Positions 1-11,382 are shown, counted from the first letter of the stretch. The stretch: DNA of 64,000 bases from Mycobacterium basiliense (GCF_900292015.1 NZ_LR130759.1:2480001-2544000), one strand, 5' to 3'. Numbers and translations are program-made. Notes: generated by a model not told the origin, from the letters alone.

Positions 1-1
1 C

Positions 2-1042
2 CTCGACTTCGGTGAACCGTTGCCGTTACGTAAGCGACTTGAGGAGTTGCGCGCCGACGAGTCCGGGACCGGCACCGAAATCGAACGCATCGCCCTGGAC
101 GTGGAACACCGGATCAACCGTGCCACACCGGTTACTCCCACCGCTGTGGTCAGCCTTGCCTTACTGGGGGCGGATCGGTCGTTGTCGATCACAGAGGTAC
201 TGGCCACGGTGCGCCCCCTGGCGAGTTATATCGCGGCCCGGAACTGGGCGGTGGCTGGGGCGGCGGATCTGACCAATCGTTCGACGATCCGCTGGACGCT
301 GCACCAGATGGTTGCTTCGGGAGTGGTCCGTGTCTATGACGCCGGCACCGAGGCGGTTTGGGGGATCGGCGAGGATCAGCACCTCGTCGCCGCGTTCTAC
401 CGCAACACTGCGATCCACATTCTCGTCGACCGCGCTATTGCCGAGATGGCGCTGTTGGCGGCCACCGAGGTCTCTGCCACCTCGGCGCCCTCGGGGCCGT
501 CCGCAGCAGGTTCGGTCGCGCCCGCGACCGTGCGTGATGAGGCGCTCAGTCTGCGTGAATTGCTGAAGTTCGAGTTTCTGTTCTCCGGACGCGCCCAATT
601 CGAGAAGGACCTGGCCGACGAGGTGCGCCTGATTGGGCCGGTGGAAGACGTCACCAAGTCAATCAACGCTGCCGATGTCGTGCAGCTGTTGGAATCCGCC
701 GATCTGTTGCTGGCGCATTTGGTGCTGCGTCCGTACCTGGACGCCTATCACATCGTTGCCGACCGGCTGGCGGCTCACGAGGATGAGTCCTTCGACGAAG
801 AGACCTTCCTGGCCGAGTGCCTTGACGTTGGCAAGCAGTGGGAACTGCAGCGCAGAATCGCCAACGCGGAATCGCGGTCGATGGAGCTTTTCAAGACCGC
901 GCTCAGGCTGGCCCGCCATCGTGAGTTGGTGGACGGTTCCCATGACGAAGAGATCTTCCAACGCCGACGCCAGTTCGCCGAGGAGATCGCGACGGCGATA
1001 CGGCGGGTGAACGCGATTGCCGAGATGGCTAGAACGCGGTGA
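2..1042 (+). CDS. plsB1: glycerol-3-phosphate acyltransferase (PlsB type), C-terminal part
   Basis: Reading frame is open from the window edge, so only the last 346 residues are visible and the catalytic HxxxxD motif lies outside. The visible part opens with the acyltransferase-side motif DFGEPLPLR, followed by EHRINRATPVTPTAVV, both typical of PlsB. PlsB acylates sn-glycerol-3-phosphate at the membrane as the first step of phospholipid and triacylglycerol synthesis. The rest is a helical C-terminal region with an Ala/Ser/Pro-rich loop near residue 160. In H37Rv plsB1 precedes frdABCD and mmpL6; here the next genes are a small membrane protein and the Rv1558-like gene. plsB1 rather than plsB2 is inferred from position. 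Confidence 0.85.
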   Translation, partial: LDFGEPLPLRKRLEELRADESGTGTEIERIALDVEHRINRATPVTPTAVVSLALLGADRSLSITEVLATVRPLASYIAARNWAVAGAADLTNRSTIRWTLHQMVASGVVRVYDAGTEAVWGIGEDQHLVAAFYRNTAIHILVDRAIAEMALLAATEVSATSAPSGPSAAGSVAPATVRDEALSLRELLKFEFLFSGRAQFEKDLADEVRLIGPVEDVTKSINAADVVQLLESADLLLAHLVLRPYLDAYHIVADRLAAHEDESFDEETFLAECLDVGKQWELQRRIANAESRSMELFKTALRLARHRELVDGSHDEEIFQRRRQFAEEIATAIRRVNAIAEMARTR

Positions 1043-1049
1043 ACGATGG

Positions 1050-1280
1050 CTAGCGCTGGACCTGGCCCAGCACCTTGAGCACCACCGCGACGCCGATGGC
1101 GATTGCGGTCGCACCCAGAACCGATGGTGCCGCGCTGGTGGTCACAACACCCAGCAGTGCCAAAGTGAGGACTCCCGCGATCACCGCGAACAATTTGTGC
1201 CGAGGCCAAGGAACCCCCGCAATCAGCACGTCACCGTTGTTCGGCTCGGCGAACACCCGAAATCGGCCAGGGGTAGTCAT
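1050..1280 (-). CDS. small two-helix membrane protein, unknown function
   Basis: A 76-residue protein starting at ATG. It has a short polar N-terminus (about residues 1-27) and two hydrophobic stretches (about 29-48 and 50-70) separated by a Ser-Ala-Ala-Pro turn, ending in a polar tail. It runs opposite to the plsB-type gene, whose stop is 7 bases away, and is divergent from the nitroreductase-like gene at 1376. I do not recognise the family. Compact size, start codon and clean membrane pattern support a real gene; no function is inferred. Confidence 0.6.
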   Translation of the reverse strand: MTTPGRFRVFAEPNNGDVLIAGVPWPRHKLFAVIAGVLTLALLGVVTTSAAPSVLGATAIAIGVAVVLKVLGQVQR

Positions 1281-1362
1281 GATTTCAGCCTACCGGTACC
1301 CGTATTTCGGGTCCTCGAACATCCGGGTGCCGGACCCCGGTGAGTGGGTTTTGCTCGCCCCC

Positions 1363-1368
1363 TAGAGT
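1363..1368 (+). promoter_or_regulatory. -10 element for a leaderless transcript (Rv1558-like gene)
   Basis: TAGAGT fits the mycobacterial -10 pattern TANNNT and lies exactly 7 bases before the ATG at 1376, so transcription would start at or next to the start codon. No Shine-Dalgarno is present. The same hexamer and spacing occur before polA. Confidence 0.6.
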
Positions 1369-1375
1369 GGTACGC

Positions 1376-1813
1376 ATGCCACTCCAAGGTGAATATGCGC
1401 CCAGCCCGCTCGACTGGTCCCGTGAACAGGCCGACAAATACTCGGAATCCGGGGGAACCGAGGGCACCGAGATGAAGGGCAAACCTGTCGTCCTGCTGAC
1501 CACCGTCGGAGCCAAGACCGGCAAACTTCGCAAGACGCCGCTGATGCGGGTGGAGCATGACGGCGAATACGCGATCGTCGCCTCACTGGGGGGCGCCCCC
1601 AAAAACCCGGTTTGGTACCACAATGTCGTGCAGAACCCGCGAGTTGAGCTTCAAGATGGCACCACCACCGGCGATTACCAGGCCCGCGAGGTGTTCGGCG
1701 ACGAGAAGGCCATTTGGTGGGAACGAGCCATCGCGGTGTGGCCCGACTACGTTGAATACCAGAAAAAGACCGACCGCCAGATTCCGGTGTTCGTGCTGAC
1801 GCCCGCGCACTGA
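1376..1813 (+). CDS. deazaflavin (F420)-dependent nitroreductase family protein (Rv1558-like)
   Basis: 145 residues of the Ddn/DUF385 split-barrel family. Landmarks are the central [19 protein letters not shown] segment, the [18 protein letters not shown] core and the [11 protein letters not shown] motif expected at the F420 phosphate and deazaflavin site. Members bind F420 and reduce quinones or nitro compounds in the cytoplasm or at the membrane; the natural substrate of this subgroup is not established. The ATG at 1376 is preferred over an upstream GTG at 1340 because the family starts near this point and a leaderless -10 element fits it. It precedes ilvA, as in H37Rv. Confidence 0.88.
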   Translation: MPLQGEYAPSPLDWSREQADKYSESGGTEGTEMKGKPVVLLTTVGAKTGKLRKTPLMRVEHDGEYAIVASLGGAPKNPVWYHNVVQNPRVELQDGTTTGDYQAREVFGDEKAIWWERAIAVWPDYVEYQKKTDRQIPVFVLTPAH

Positions 1814-1856
1814 GCCGCGTCGTCGGCACGGGTAGGTCGCGTGGCACCATTGATCG

Positions 1857-3137
1857 GTGTCCGCTGAACTGAGCCAGAGCCCACGCCGTGCACCGCTGTG
1901 TGCGGCTGATATCGACGATGCGGCGAAGCGGATTGCCTCGGTCATCACGCCCACCCCGCTGCAGCTCAGTGATCGGCTATCGGCGATCACTGGCGCGACC
2001 GTCTACCTCAAACGTGAAGATCTTCAGGTGGTGCGTTCGTACAAGCTGCGTGGGGCCTACAACCTGCTGGTGCAGCTGTCCGAAGCGGAGTTGGCCGCGG
2101 GCGTGGTGTGTTCGTCCGCGGGAAACCATGCTCAAGGTTTCGCTTTCGCCTGCCGATCACTGGGTGTTCGCGGTCGGGTCTATGTCCCGGCCAAGACACC
2201 CAAACAAAAGCGCGACCGAATTCGCTACCACGGTGGGGAATTCATCGATTTGATCGTGGGTGGGGCGACCTACGATCTGGCGGCAGCGGCGGCGCGTGAA
2301 GACGTCGAACGCACCGGCGCCACGCTGGTACCGCCGTACGATGACCTGCGCACCATCGCCGGTCAAGGCACCATTGCCGTCGAATTGCTGGCCGAACTCG
2401 GCGAGGAACCCGACCTGGTGGTAGTCCCCGTGGGAGGCGGTGGATGTATCGCCGGAATCACCACCTACCTGGCCGAACGGACCACCGGTTCGGCGGTGTT
2501 GGGCATCGAACCCGCCGGCGCCGCAGCAATGATGGCGGCGCTGGCCGCGGGTGAGCCGGTGACGCTGGACCACGTGGATCAGTTCGTCGACGGCGCCGCG
2601 GTAAGTCGGGCCGGGACGCAGACTTATGCCGCGTTGGCGGCCGCCGGCGATATGGTGTCGATCACCACCGTTGACGAGGGCGCGGTGTGCACCGCGATGC
2701 TCGACCTCTATCAAAACGAGGGCATCATCGCCGAGCCGGCGGGAGCGCTGTCGGTCGCGGGCTTGCTGGAGGCCGATATCGCGCCCGGGTCCACCGTGGT
2801 GTGCCTAATTTCGGGTGGCAACAACGACGTGTCCCGGTACGGCGAAATTCTGGAGCGTTCGCTGGTGCACCTGGGTCTCAAGCACTACTTCTTGGTGGAC
2901 TTTCCGCAGGAACCCGGTGCCCTGCGCCGGTTTCTGGACGATGTGCTCGGTCCCAACGACGACATCACATTGTTCGAATACGTCAAGCGCAACAACCGGG
3001 ACACCGGCGAGGCACTGGTCGGTATCGAGCTGGGATCGGCGGCAGACCTGGACGGCCTGCTGGCCCGGATGCGGGCGACGGAGATTCACGTCGAACCCCT
3101 CGAGCCTGGTTCGCCGGCCTACCGCTACCTCTTGTAG
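1857..3137 (+). CDS. ilvA: threonine deaminase (L-threonine ammonia-lyase)
   Basis: 426 residues. PLP enzyme that deaminates threonine to 2-oxobutanoate, the committed step of isoleucine synthesis. The PLP lysine lies in VRSYKLRGAYN near residue 60. SSAGNHAQG follows and PVGGGG binds the PLP phosphate. From about residue 335 a short C-terminal ACT-like regulatory region (HYFLVDFPQEPGALRRF) is present, consistent with the one-ACT-domain form. GTG is chosen as start because it matches the N-terminus MSAELSQSP remembered from H37Rv. The next gene on the other strand ends at 3138, directly abutting. Confidence 0.95.
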   Translation: MSAELSQSPRRAPLCAADIDDAAKRIASVITPTPLQLSDRLSAITGATVYLKREDLQVVRSYKLRGAYNLLVQLSEAELAAGVVCSSAGNHAQGFAFACRSLGVRGRVYVPAKTPKQKRDRIRYHGGEFIDLIVGGATYDLAAAAAREDVERTGATLVPPYDDLRTIAGQGTIAVELLAELGEEPDLVVVPVGGGGCIAGITTYLAERTTGSAVLGIEPAGAAAMMAALAAGEPVTLDHVDQFVDGAAVSRAGTQTYAALAAAGDMVSITTVDEGAVCTAMLDLYQNEGIIAEPAGALSVAGLLEADIAPGSTVVCLISGGNNDVSRYGEILERSLVHLGLKHYFLVDFPQEPGALRRFLDDVLGPNDDITLFEYVKRNNRDTGEALVGIELGSAADLDGLLARMRATEIHVEPLEPGSPAYRYLL

Positions 3138-3782
3138 CTAGCGCAAATAGGCGGGCAGCTGAGTGGCTGGGTCGAGATCGTCGGCCGGTTCAGGCGTTCC
3201 GGCCGACAAGGTCAGTGGCACCACGCCGGCCCAATGCGGCAACAATCCGTCTTCTGGATCATCGACCGGGCCACCGTGGCGCACCTTGGCCGACACTTCC
3301 ACCAGATCCAGGGCGAGCACTGCCGTCGCGGCGAGCTCACGCGCGTTCGGCATCCTGCAGTCGGCGGCGCGTCCGGGCCGGATGTGGTCGAGCAGCGCAT
3401 CGAAGGCCCGCAGCTTCTCGTCGCGGTTGACGACCAGGCGTGCCGTGCCCAGGACGACCACCGAGCGGTAGTTCAGCGAATGGTGCATGGCCGAGCGGGC
3501 CAGCACCAGCCCGTCGAGGAGTGTGGCGGTGACGCAGATGGGCAAGCCGGCGGGCTTGGCGGCGAGCATGGGGCCACTGCCGGTGGAGCCGTGGAGGTAC
3601 AGCGTCTCGCCATGGCGTGCGTGTGTGGTCGGTAAGACCACCGGTCCGTGGTCGCTGACGTAGCCGACATGGCAGATCAACGCTTCGTCAAGGATGCGGT
3701 GCACGGTCGGACGGTCGTAGTGCGCGCGCTCGCGGTAGCGGGTGGGGGTCGTGCGTTTCGTCGGGCGGTATGTGGCGTCCAC
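3138..3782 (-). CDS. pyridoxamine 5'-phosphate oxidase-family FMN-binding protein
   Basis: 214 residues of the PPOX split-barrel fold. The N-terminus contains ALICHVGYVSDHGPVVLPT, and the middle LHGSTGSGPM and the SYRSVVVLG-like strand (NYRSVVVLG) are typical of the 'pyridoxamine 5'-phosphate oxidase family' flavin-nucleotide-binding proteins. These bind FMN or F420; most are not true PdxH enzymes. It starts with GTG and is divergent from a MocR-type regulator 39 bases away, a pairing common in actinomycetes that suggests the regulator controls it. In H37Rv this interval holds vapBC11. A role in vitamin B6 or flavin metabolism is inference. Confidence 0.82.
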   Translation of the reverse strand: MDATYRPTKRTTPTRYRERAHYDRPTVHRILDEALICHVGYVSDHGPVVLPTTHARHGETLYLHGSTGSGPMLAAKPAGLPICVTATLLDGLVLARSAMHHSLNYRSVVVLGTARLVVNRDEKLRAFDALLDHIRPGRAADCRMPNARELAATAVLALDLVEVSAKVRHGGPVDDPEDGLLPHWAGVVPLTLSAGTPEPADDLDPATQLPAYLR

Positions 3783-3799
3783 CTAATTGCTATCCGTTC

Positions 3800-3811
3800 T
3801 GTACTAGTACA
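3800..3811. promoter_or_regulatory. palindromic operator candidate between PPOX gene and MocR regulator
   Basis: TGTACTAGTACA is a perfect 12-base palindrome in the 39-base divergent spacer. A related half, GTACA preceded by TGTCA, recurs at 3823-3832 inside the regulator's start region. MocR proteins commonly bind repeated half-sites in such spacers, so this is a likely autoregulatory operator; binding is inferred. Confidence 0.5.
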
Positions 3812-3821
3812 TATTGATAAT

Positions 3822-5147
3822 GTGTCAGTACAAACTAGGATAGCGGGTACGGGTGCCGAATCCATAGCCGCGAGCGTCGAAGAGGCGATTTCTCAAGGCG
3901 GCCTGGCGCCGGGTGACGCGCTACCGCCGATCCGCCAGGTCGCCGCCCAACTTGGCGTCAACGCCAATACCGTGGCGGCGGCCTACCGACTACTTCGAGA
4001 TCGAGGGGCCGTCGAAACCGGGGGACGTCGCGGCACTCGGGTGCTGGACCGACCGGCAACCACGTCGCGGTCGACGCTTGGTCTTGGTGTGCCTGCGGGT
4101 GCGCGCGACTTGTCGACGGGCAATCCGGACGCCGCGCTACTACCGCTCGCCAGCGCCCAATTGCCGGCCAGTTCGGTTCCGCCCGTGCTGTACGGACGTC
4201 CGGCGATGTCAGCCCGGTTGGTCCAATACGCCCGCGCCACGCTGACCGCAGATGGCGTTCCGGCCGATCACCTCGCGGTGACCAGCGGCGCGTTGGACGG
4301 CATCGAGCGGGCGCTGACCGCGCACCTGCGGCCGGGAGACCGGGTTGCTGTCGAGGACCCCGGCTGGGCGAACATTCTTGATTTGTTTGCAGCACTACGA
4401 CTTTCGGCTGAGCCGGTAGGTGTCGATGACGACGGTCCAGTGGTTGCCGACATGGCCCGCGCCCTGGGTCGGGGGGCTAAGGCGGTCGTTGTCACCAGCC
4501 GTGCCCAGAACCCAACCGGTGCGGCGCTGTCAGCGGATCGCGCCGCGCAATTGCGCATTCTCCTGGCCGCGCGGGCAGACGACCTCCTGCTTGTCGAGGA
4601 CGACCACTGTGCCGGCATCGCCGGTGTTTCGCTGCACACCCTGGCCGGGTCGACGGATCACTGGGCATTCATCCGGTCGGTGTCGAAGGCCTACGGGCCC
4701 GATCTGCGCCTGGCGCTGCTGGCCGGAGATCACCGCACTGTCGAGCGGGTGCACGGACGCCAACGGCTCGGGCCGGGCTGGGTGAGTCACCTGCTGCAGG
4801 ATCTCGCCGTCGGTTTGTGGTCCGACGACGATGCGACGCGCTTGCTGCACCAGGCCGAGGAGCGCTACACCGGCACCCGTGTCCGGCTGTGCGCCGCGTT
4901 GGCCCATCGCGGCGTTACCGCTCACGGCCGGTCCGGTCTCAATGTCTGGATTCCCGTGGCCGACGAAACCGCGGCGATCACCAGGATGCTCAACACGGGC
5001 TGGGCCGCAGCGCCGGGATCGCGGTACCGTATCCGCACATCGCCGGGAATTCGGATCACCATCGCCGATCTGGCGGCCCACGAGATCGATCCGCTTGCTG
5101 ACGCCGTCACCGATGCGGTGCACGGTGCCGGACGACCCAGTGTGTAA
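3822..5147 (+). CDS. MocR/GntR-family regulator with aminotransferase-like domain
   Basis: 441 residues from GTG. Residues about 10-75 are a GntR winged helix-turn-helix (LPPIRQVAAQLGVNANTV, then a GGRRGTRV wing). A linker follows, and from about 95 a fold-type I aminotransferase-like domain with NPTG in AQNPTGAAL, DPGW, and the PLP lysine K289 in SVSKAYGP. MocR proteins sense PLP or derivatives and act as activators or repressors, often of B6 or amino-acid genes. A longer frame from 3648 was rejected: it would run into the divergent gene and adds no family sequence. The stop lies 20 bases from the treZ stop. The exact target is inferred to be the divergent PPOX gene. Confidence 0.87.
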   Translation: MSVQTRIAGTGAESIAASVEEAISQGGLAPGDALPPIRQVAAQLGVNANTVAAAYRLLRDRGAVETGGRRGTRVLDRPATTSRSTLGLGVPAGARDLSTGNPDAALLPLASAQLPASSVPPVLYGRPAMSARLVQYARATLTADGVPADHLAVTSGALDGIERALTAHLRPGDRVAVEDPGWANILDLFAALRLSAEPVGVDDDGPVVADMARALGRGAKAVVVTSRAQNPTGAALSADRAAQLRILLAARADDLLLVEDDHCAGIAGVSLHTLAGSTDHWAFIRSVSKAYGPDLRLALLAGDHRTVERVHGRQRLGPGWVSHLLQDLAVGLWSDDDATRLLHQAEERYTGTRVRLCAALAHRGVTAHGRSGLNVWIPVADETAAITRMLNTGWAAAPGSRYRIRTSPGIRITIADLAAHEIDPLADAVTDAVHGAGRPSV

Positions 5148-5167
5148 ATGCCGGGGTGTCGATTCAG

Positions 5168-6904
5168 CTATCCACAGCGCAGTATCGCCACCGAGTGCCC
5201 CGGTAGTTCGGTGCTGGTGTCGCTGGCCGTCGGCTCATCCCACGCCAGCACCACCGCACCTCCGATTGGCACACTTGTGCATTCGCTGCTCAGATTGCAG
5301 ACGATGCCGAACTGACCGCGCTGCACAGCAATCCAGGCCGGTTCCTCGTCGTAGTCGACGACCAGGTGGTCGAGCCAGGGATCGGCGAGATCCGGCTCGG
5401 TATGCCGCAGCGCGATCAGAGCGCGATAAAAGCCGAGCAGTTTGGCGTGTTCACCTGCGCTCTGCTCGGTCCAGTCCAGCTTGGAACGCCGAAACGTCAG
5501 CGGGTCCTGCGGGTCGGGAATATCGTTGGCGTCCCACCCGTGTTCGGCGAACTCCGCCTTGCGTCCCGCTGCCGTCGCGCGGGCCAGCTCCGGTTCGGGA
5601 TGGGAGCTAAAAAATTGGAACGGGGTGGACGCCGCCCATTCCTCACCCATGAAAAGCATTGCAGTGTAGGGAGAAGTGAGTACCAGCGCGGCCTTGATCG
5701 CCAACTGGCCGCCGGTCAGATGGTGGGAGGGGCGGTCCCCAAGCGCGCGGTTGCCGACCTGATCATGCGTACATGTGTAGGCGAGCAGTCTGCTGGCCGG
5801 GATCACCGAGGTGTCTAGTGGACGGCCGTGGCGGCGCCGTCGAAAGGACGAGTAGGTGCCGGCGTGGAAGAAGCCATGGCGCAGCGTCTGCGCCAGCGTG
5901 GCCATCGAATCAGAATTGGCGCCGAAGTCCGCATAATAGCCCTGCCGTTCACCGGAGACCGCGGTGTGGATGGCGTGGTGGATATCGTCGTCCCATTGCG
6001 CGGTGATCCCGTAACCGCCACGGTCGCGTGGCGTGATCAGCCGAGGATCGTTGAGGTCACTTTCGGCGACCAGCGAGAGCGGACGGCCCACCTGCTTGGA
6101 CAGCCAGTCGGTTTCAGCGGCGAGTTCCTCGAGAATGGAGATCGCGGTGGTATCCACCAGCGCGTGCACGGCGTCGAGCCGCAGGCCGTCGGCGTGAAAG
6201 TCACGCATCCACCGCAGCGCGCACCCGATGATGTAGCGGCGCACCTCGTCGGAATCGGCATCGGCGATGTTGATGCCCTCTCCCCAAGGATTACGTGCCG
6301 ACGATAGGTACGGAGCGAAACGCGGCAGGTAGTTGCCCGATGGCCCGAGATGGTTGAACACCGCGTCGATCAGCACACCCAGGCCGCGGTTGTGGCATGC
6401 GTCGATGAACCTGACCAGTCCGTCGGGGCCTCCGTAGGGCTCGTGCACGCTGTACCACAGCACGCCGTCGTATCCCCACCCGTGAGTTCCGGCAAAGGAA
6501 TTGACCGGCATCAACTCGACGAAGTCGATGCCGAGGTCAACCAGGTAATCCAGCTTTTCCAGCGCGGAATCGAATGTGCCTGCCGCAGTGAAAGTTCCGA
6601 GATGCAGCTCATAGATCACCGCGCCGTTGACCGGTCGCCCCGGCCAGTCCCCGTCAGTCCAGGTCGCAGTGGTGGCGTCCCACAACTGCGAGCGGGCGTG
6701 CACTCCGTCGGGTTGACGCGGTGACCGCGGGTCGGGCAGCACCTTGGGATCGTCGTCGAGCAGGTATCCATATCGGGCGTTGGGCGCCGCCTCGATGCTC
6801 GCGTGCCACCAACCGTCGTCGGACCGGGTCATCTCGTGCAGTGCGCCGTCGACGTCGAGCCTCACCGAGTCGGGTTTGGGCGCCCAGACCCGGAATTCCG
6901 TCAT
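5168..6904 (-). CDS. treZ: malto-oligosyltrehalose trehalohydrolase
   Basis: 578 residues, GH13. It hydrolyses maltooligosyl-trehalose made by TreY to release trehalose in the cytoplasm. An N-terminal CBM48-like domain (MTEFRVWAPKPDSVRLDVDG) precedes the (beta/alpha)8 barrel with GYDGVLWYSVHEPYGGP, the nucleophile Asp in ADGLRLDAVHAL and the acid Glu in LVAESDLNDP. Last gene of treX-treY-treZ; its ATG overlaps the treY stop by 4 bases (ATGA), implying translational coupling. Length matches H37Rv closely. Confidence 0.96.
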   Translation of the reverse strand: MTEFRVWAPKPDSVRLDVDGALHEMTRSDDGWWHASIEAAPNARYGYLLDDDPKVLPDPRSPRQPDGVHARSQLWDATTATWTDGDWPGRPVNGAVIYELHLGTFTAAGTFDSALEKLDYLVDLGIDFVELMPVNSFAGTHGWGYDGVLWYSVHEPYGGPDGLVRFIDACHNRGLGVLIDAVFNHLGPSGNYLPRFAPYLSSARNPWGEGINIADADSDEVRRYIIGCALRWMRDFHADGLRLDAVHALVDTTAISILEELAAETDWLSKQVGRPLSLVAESDLNDPRLITPRDRGGYGITAQWDDDIHHAIHTAVSGERQGYYADFGANSDSMATLAQTLRHGFFHAGTYSSFRRRRHGRPLDTSVIPASRLLAYTCTHDQVGNRALGDRPSHHLTGGQLAIKAALVLTSPYTAMLFMGEEWAASTPFQFFSSHPEPELARATAAGRKAEFAEHGWDANDIPDPQDPLTFRRSKLDWTEQSAGEHAKLLGFYRALIALRHTEPDLADPWLDHLVVDYDEEPAWIAVQRGQFGIVCNLSSECTSVPIGGAVVLAWDEPTASDTSTELPGHSVAILRCG

Positions 6905-9195
6905 GATCGCTCCAGCAGGGCGACGGGCAAATCCGCGAACAATACCGCCGCCGACGTCTTCCCGTCGGCTACGGCTCCGGTGAGCGTGTCTGTCCAGGTG
7001 CCCTCGGGAAGTGGGATCGCAGTGTTACCCCAGCCCGTGTCCTGGAGCCGCACGGTCCAGCGGGTCACCGCGACCAGGATGTCGTCGGCACGGCGAAACG
7101 CGACAATATGATCACTGGCGTCACCGCTGGCAAGCACGGGAATGTAGTCCCCGTGCAAGAAGCTGTCCGGCCGGGCACGGCGCAGTCGTAGCGCGGTGGT
7201 GGTAACCCGAATCTTGGGGTGCTGCAGGGCGTTCAGCGCATCACGCCGAATAGCGTAGTCAACTTCACGACGATTGTCTGGATCGACCAGGCTATCGTCC
7301 CACAGCTCGGTGCCCTGGTAGATGTCTGGAACTCCCGGTACGGTCAGTGCGAGCAACTTCTGCCCCAGCGCGTCACTTGTGGCGTGCGGGTTAAGTTGAG
7401 TGACGAGCTTGGTCAGCTCTTCGGCTGCCGGTCCGTCTAGCACGATATCCAGCCACCGGTGCACGGCTTGCTCGAAAGCGGTGTTTGGATCGTTCCACGA
7501 AGTGTGCCAGGCGGCCTCTCGGATCGCCTTTTCGGAATAGGCGTGCAGTCGATCGCGTAGTTTATCGCCGACTTCCCCGCTGACCGGCCATACGCCGAAG
7601 ATGTTCTGCCACAGGAACTGCCCGGTCGCCGGATCAGGGGAGGGGGCTTGGGTCTCCACGCGACCGACGAACTCGCTCCAGAGCGACGGCACCTGCGATA
7701 GCACACCGATGCGAGCTCGCACGTCCTCGCCGCGTTTGGTGTCATGGGTGGTCAGCGTCGTCATAGTCTGCGGCCACAGCCGAGCCCGGGTGGCGGCGCG
7801 GTGATGAAACTCCGCCGCGTCGACACCGAACCTGTGCGGTTCGCCGCCGACCTCGTTGAGTGATACCAGCCGGGCGTCGCGGTAGAAATAGCAGTCCTCG
7901 CTGGCCTTGGCTGTCACCGCGCCGCAGAGCTGTTGCAACCGGGTGTCCGGTTCTTGCCCTTGGGCTAGCGCCGTGGCGATCACCTGCAGCGCGGGAGCTA
8001 ACTCAGGTGCTGCCGAGCTAGTTTCGGCCAACGCGGTGGGCATGATCGCCGCCAGGCTCGGGTAGTCACAACGGTAGACGCCGATATGGGTCAATAGCGC
8101 GGCGACCGCCTCGGGTAGCAGTGGATGATCGGCACCGGCCGCGGCCACGATCTTGCGCCGCAGTCTGCGTAGTTCGCTCGCCAGAGTGTCGGTGGCCGCC
8201 TGGATCTTGAGCCCGGCCAACATGGCCGCCATCGCGTGATAGTGCAGGCCGCTGGTTTCGACGAGTGCAGAAAGTTGCGGGGCCCCGTCGGGGTCGATGA
8301 AAAGTCCGCCTACTTCCCGCAGCACGTCATAGCCGGTGGTACCGGCGACCGGGAGGGTGGGATCCAGTGCCTCATCTGCGGCTAGGATCTTCTCGATCAC
8401 GATCCAGGCTTTGGGGCCAAGCAATTCACGCAGCCGGCACAAATATCCGCTCGGATCAGACAAGCCGTCGGGATGGTCGATCCGTACTCCGTCGACGAGT
8501 CCTTCGGAAAACCAACGGGCGACTTCGGCGTGGGTGACCTCAAAGACCGTGTCATCTTCCTGGCGTAGCCCGGCTAGCGAGGTGATCGAAAAAAAGCGAC
8601 GATAGCCACACACCCCGCGGCGCCAGCCCACCAGCCGGTAGTGTTGGCGGTCGTGCACTTCGGCCCCGGTGCCAGAGCCGGTGCCGGGAGCGATGGGAAG
8701 TGCCAGATCCCCCAGCGTGAGCAGCTCACCGTCGACTTTCAGGTCGGCGACGTCTGCGTCGGACCCTAACAGTGGCAGCACAATTCGACCGTCCTCGTCA
8801 AGCTCCCAGTCAACGTCGAAATAGGCTGCGTAGACGGAATTACGGCCGTATCGCAGCACATCCCACCACCAGATGTTCTGCTGCGGCTTATCGATCCCCA
8901 CGTGGTTGGGCACGATATCGACGATCACGCCCATGCCCCGGGCCCGCGCCGCTGCGGATAGCCGCGCTAGACCGTCGGCGCCACCAAGTTCGGCTGAGAC
9001 AGTCGTCGGGTCGGTGACGTCGTACCCATGGGATGAACCGTGAGCCGCGGTCAGGATGGGGGACAGATACAGGTGTGAAACTCCGAGACTATCAAGGTAT
9101 TCCAGTATGTTCTCCGCGTCGGAGAAAGTGAATCCAAATCCGCTTGATGGACCACGCAATTGCAACCGGTAGGTCGATAGGACGGGAAAAGCCAT
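6901..9195 (-). CDS. treY: maltooligosyl trehalose synthase
   Basis: 764 residues, GH13. It isomerises the reducing-end alpha-1,4 bond of maltodextrins to alpha-1,1, giving maltooligosyl-trehalose for TreZ. Seen in sequence: STYRLQL start region, DIVPNHVG, the nucleophile in VDGVRIDHPDGL, the acid Glu in WIVIEKIL, and LTTHDTKRGEDVRAR near residue 490, all TreY hallmarks. It lies 3 bases after the treX stop and overlaps treZ by 4 bases, so the three genes form one operon. Confidence 0.96.
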   Translation of the reverse strand: MAFPVLSTYRLQLRGPSSGFGFTFSDAENILEYLDSLGVSHLYLSPILTAAHGSSHGYDVTDPTTVSAELGGADGLARLSAAARARGMGVIVDIVPNHVGIDKPQQNIWWWDVLRYGRNSVYAAYFDVDWELDEDGRIVLPLLGSDADVADLKVDGELLTLGDLALPIAPGTGSGTGAEVHDRQHYRLVGWRRGVCGYRRFFSITSLAGLRQEDDTVFEVTHAEVARWFSEGLVDGVRIDHPDGLSDPSGYLCRLRELLGPKAWIVIEKILAADEALDPTLPVAGTTGYDVLREVGGLFIDPDGAPQLSALVETSGLHYHAMAAMLAGLKIQAATDTLASELRRLRRKIVAAAGADHPLLPEAVAALLTHIGVYRCDYPSLAAIMPTALAETSSAAPELAPALQVIATALAQGQEPDTRLQQLCGAVTAKASEDCYFYRDARLVSLNEVGGEPHRFGVDAAEFHHRAATRARLWPQTMTTLTTHDTKRGEDVRARIGVLSQVPSLWSEFVGRVETQAPSPDPATGQFLWQNIFGVWPVSGEVGDKLRDRLHAYSEKAIREAAWHTSWNDPNTAFEQAVHRWLDIVLDGPAAEELTKLVTQLNPHATSDALGQKLLALTVPGVPDIYQGTELWDDSLVDPDNRREVDYAIRRDALNALQHPKIRVTTTALRLRRARPDSFLHGDYIPVLASGDASDHIVAFRRADDILVAVTRWTVRLQDTGWGNTAIPLPEGTWTDTLTGAVADGKTSAAVLFADLPVALLERS

Positions 9196-9198
9196 GCG

Positions 9199-11376
<2,178 letters not shown>

Positions 11377-11382
11377 CATTTG

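Noticed and set aside
2687..3430. 247-codon plus-strand frame across ilvA end and the PPOX gene
   Set aside because: Overlaps two clear genes, Arg/Ala/Pro-rich shadow composition.
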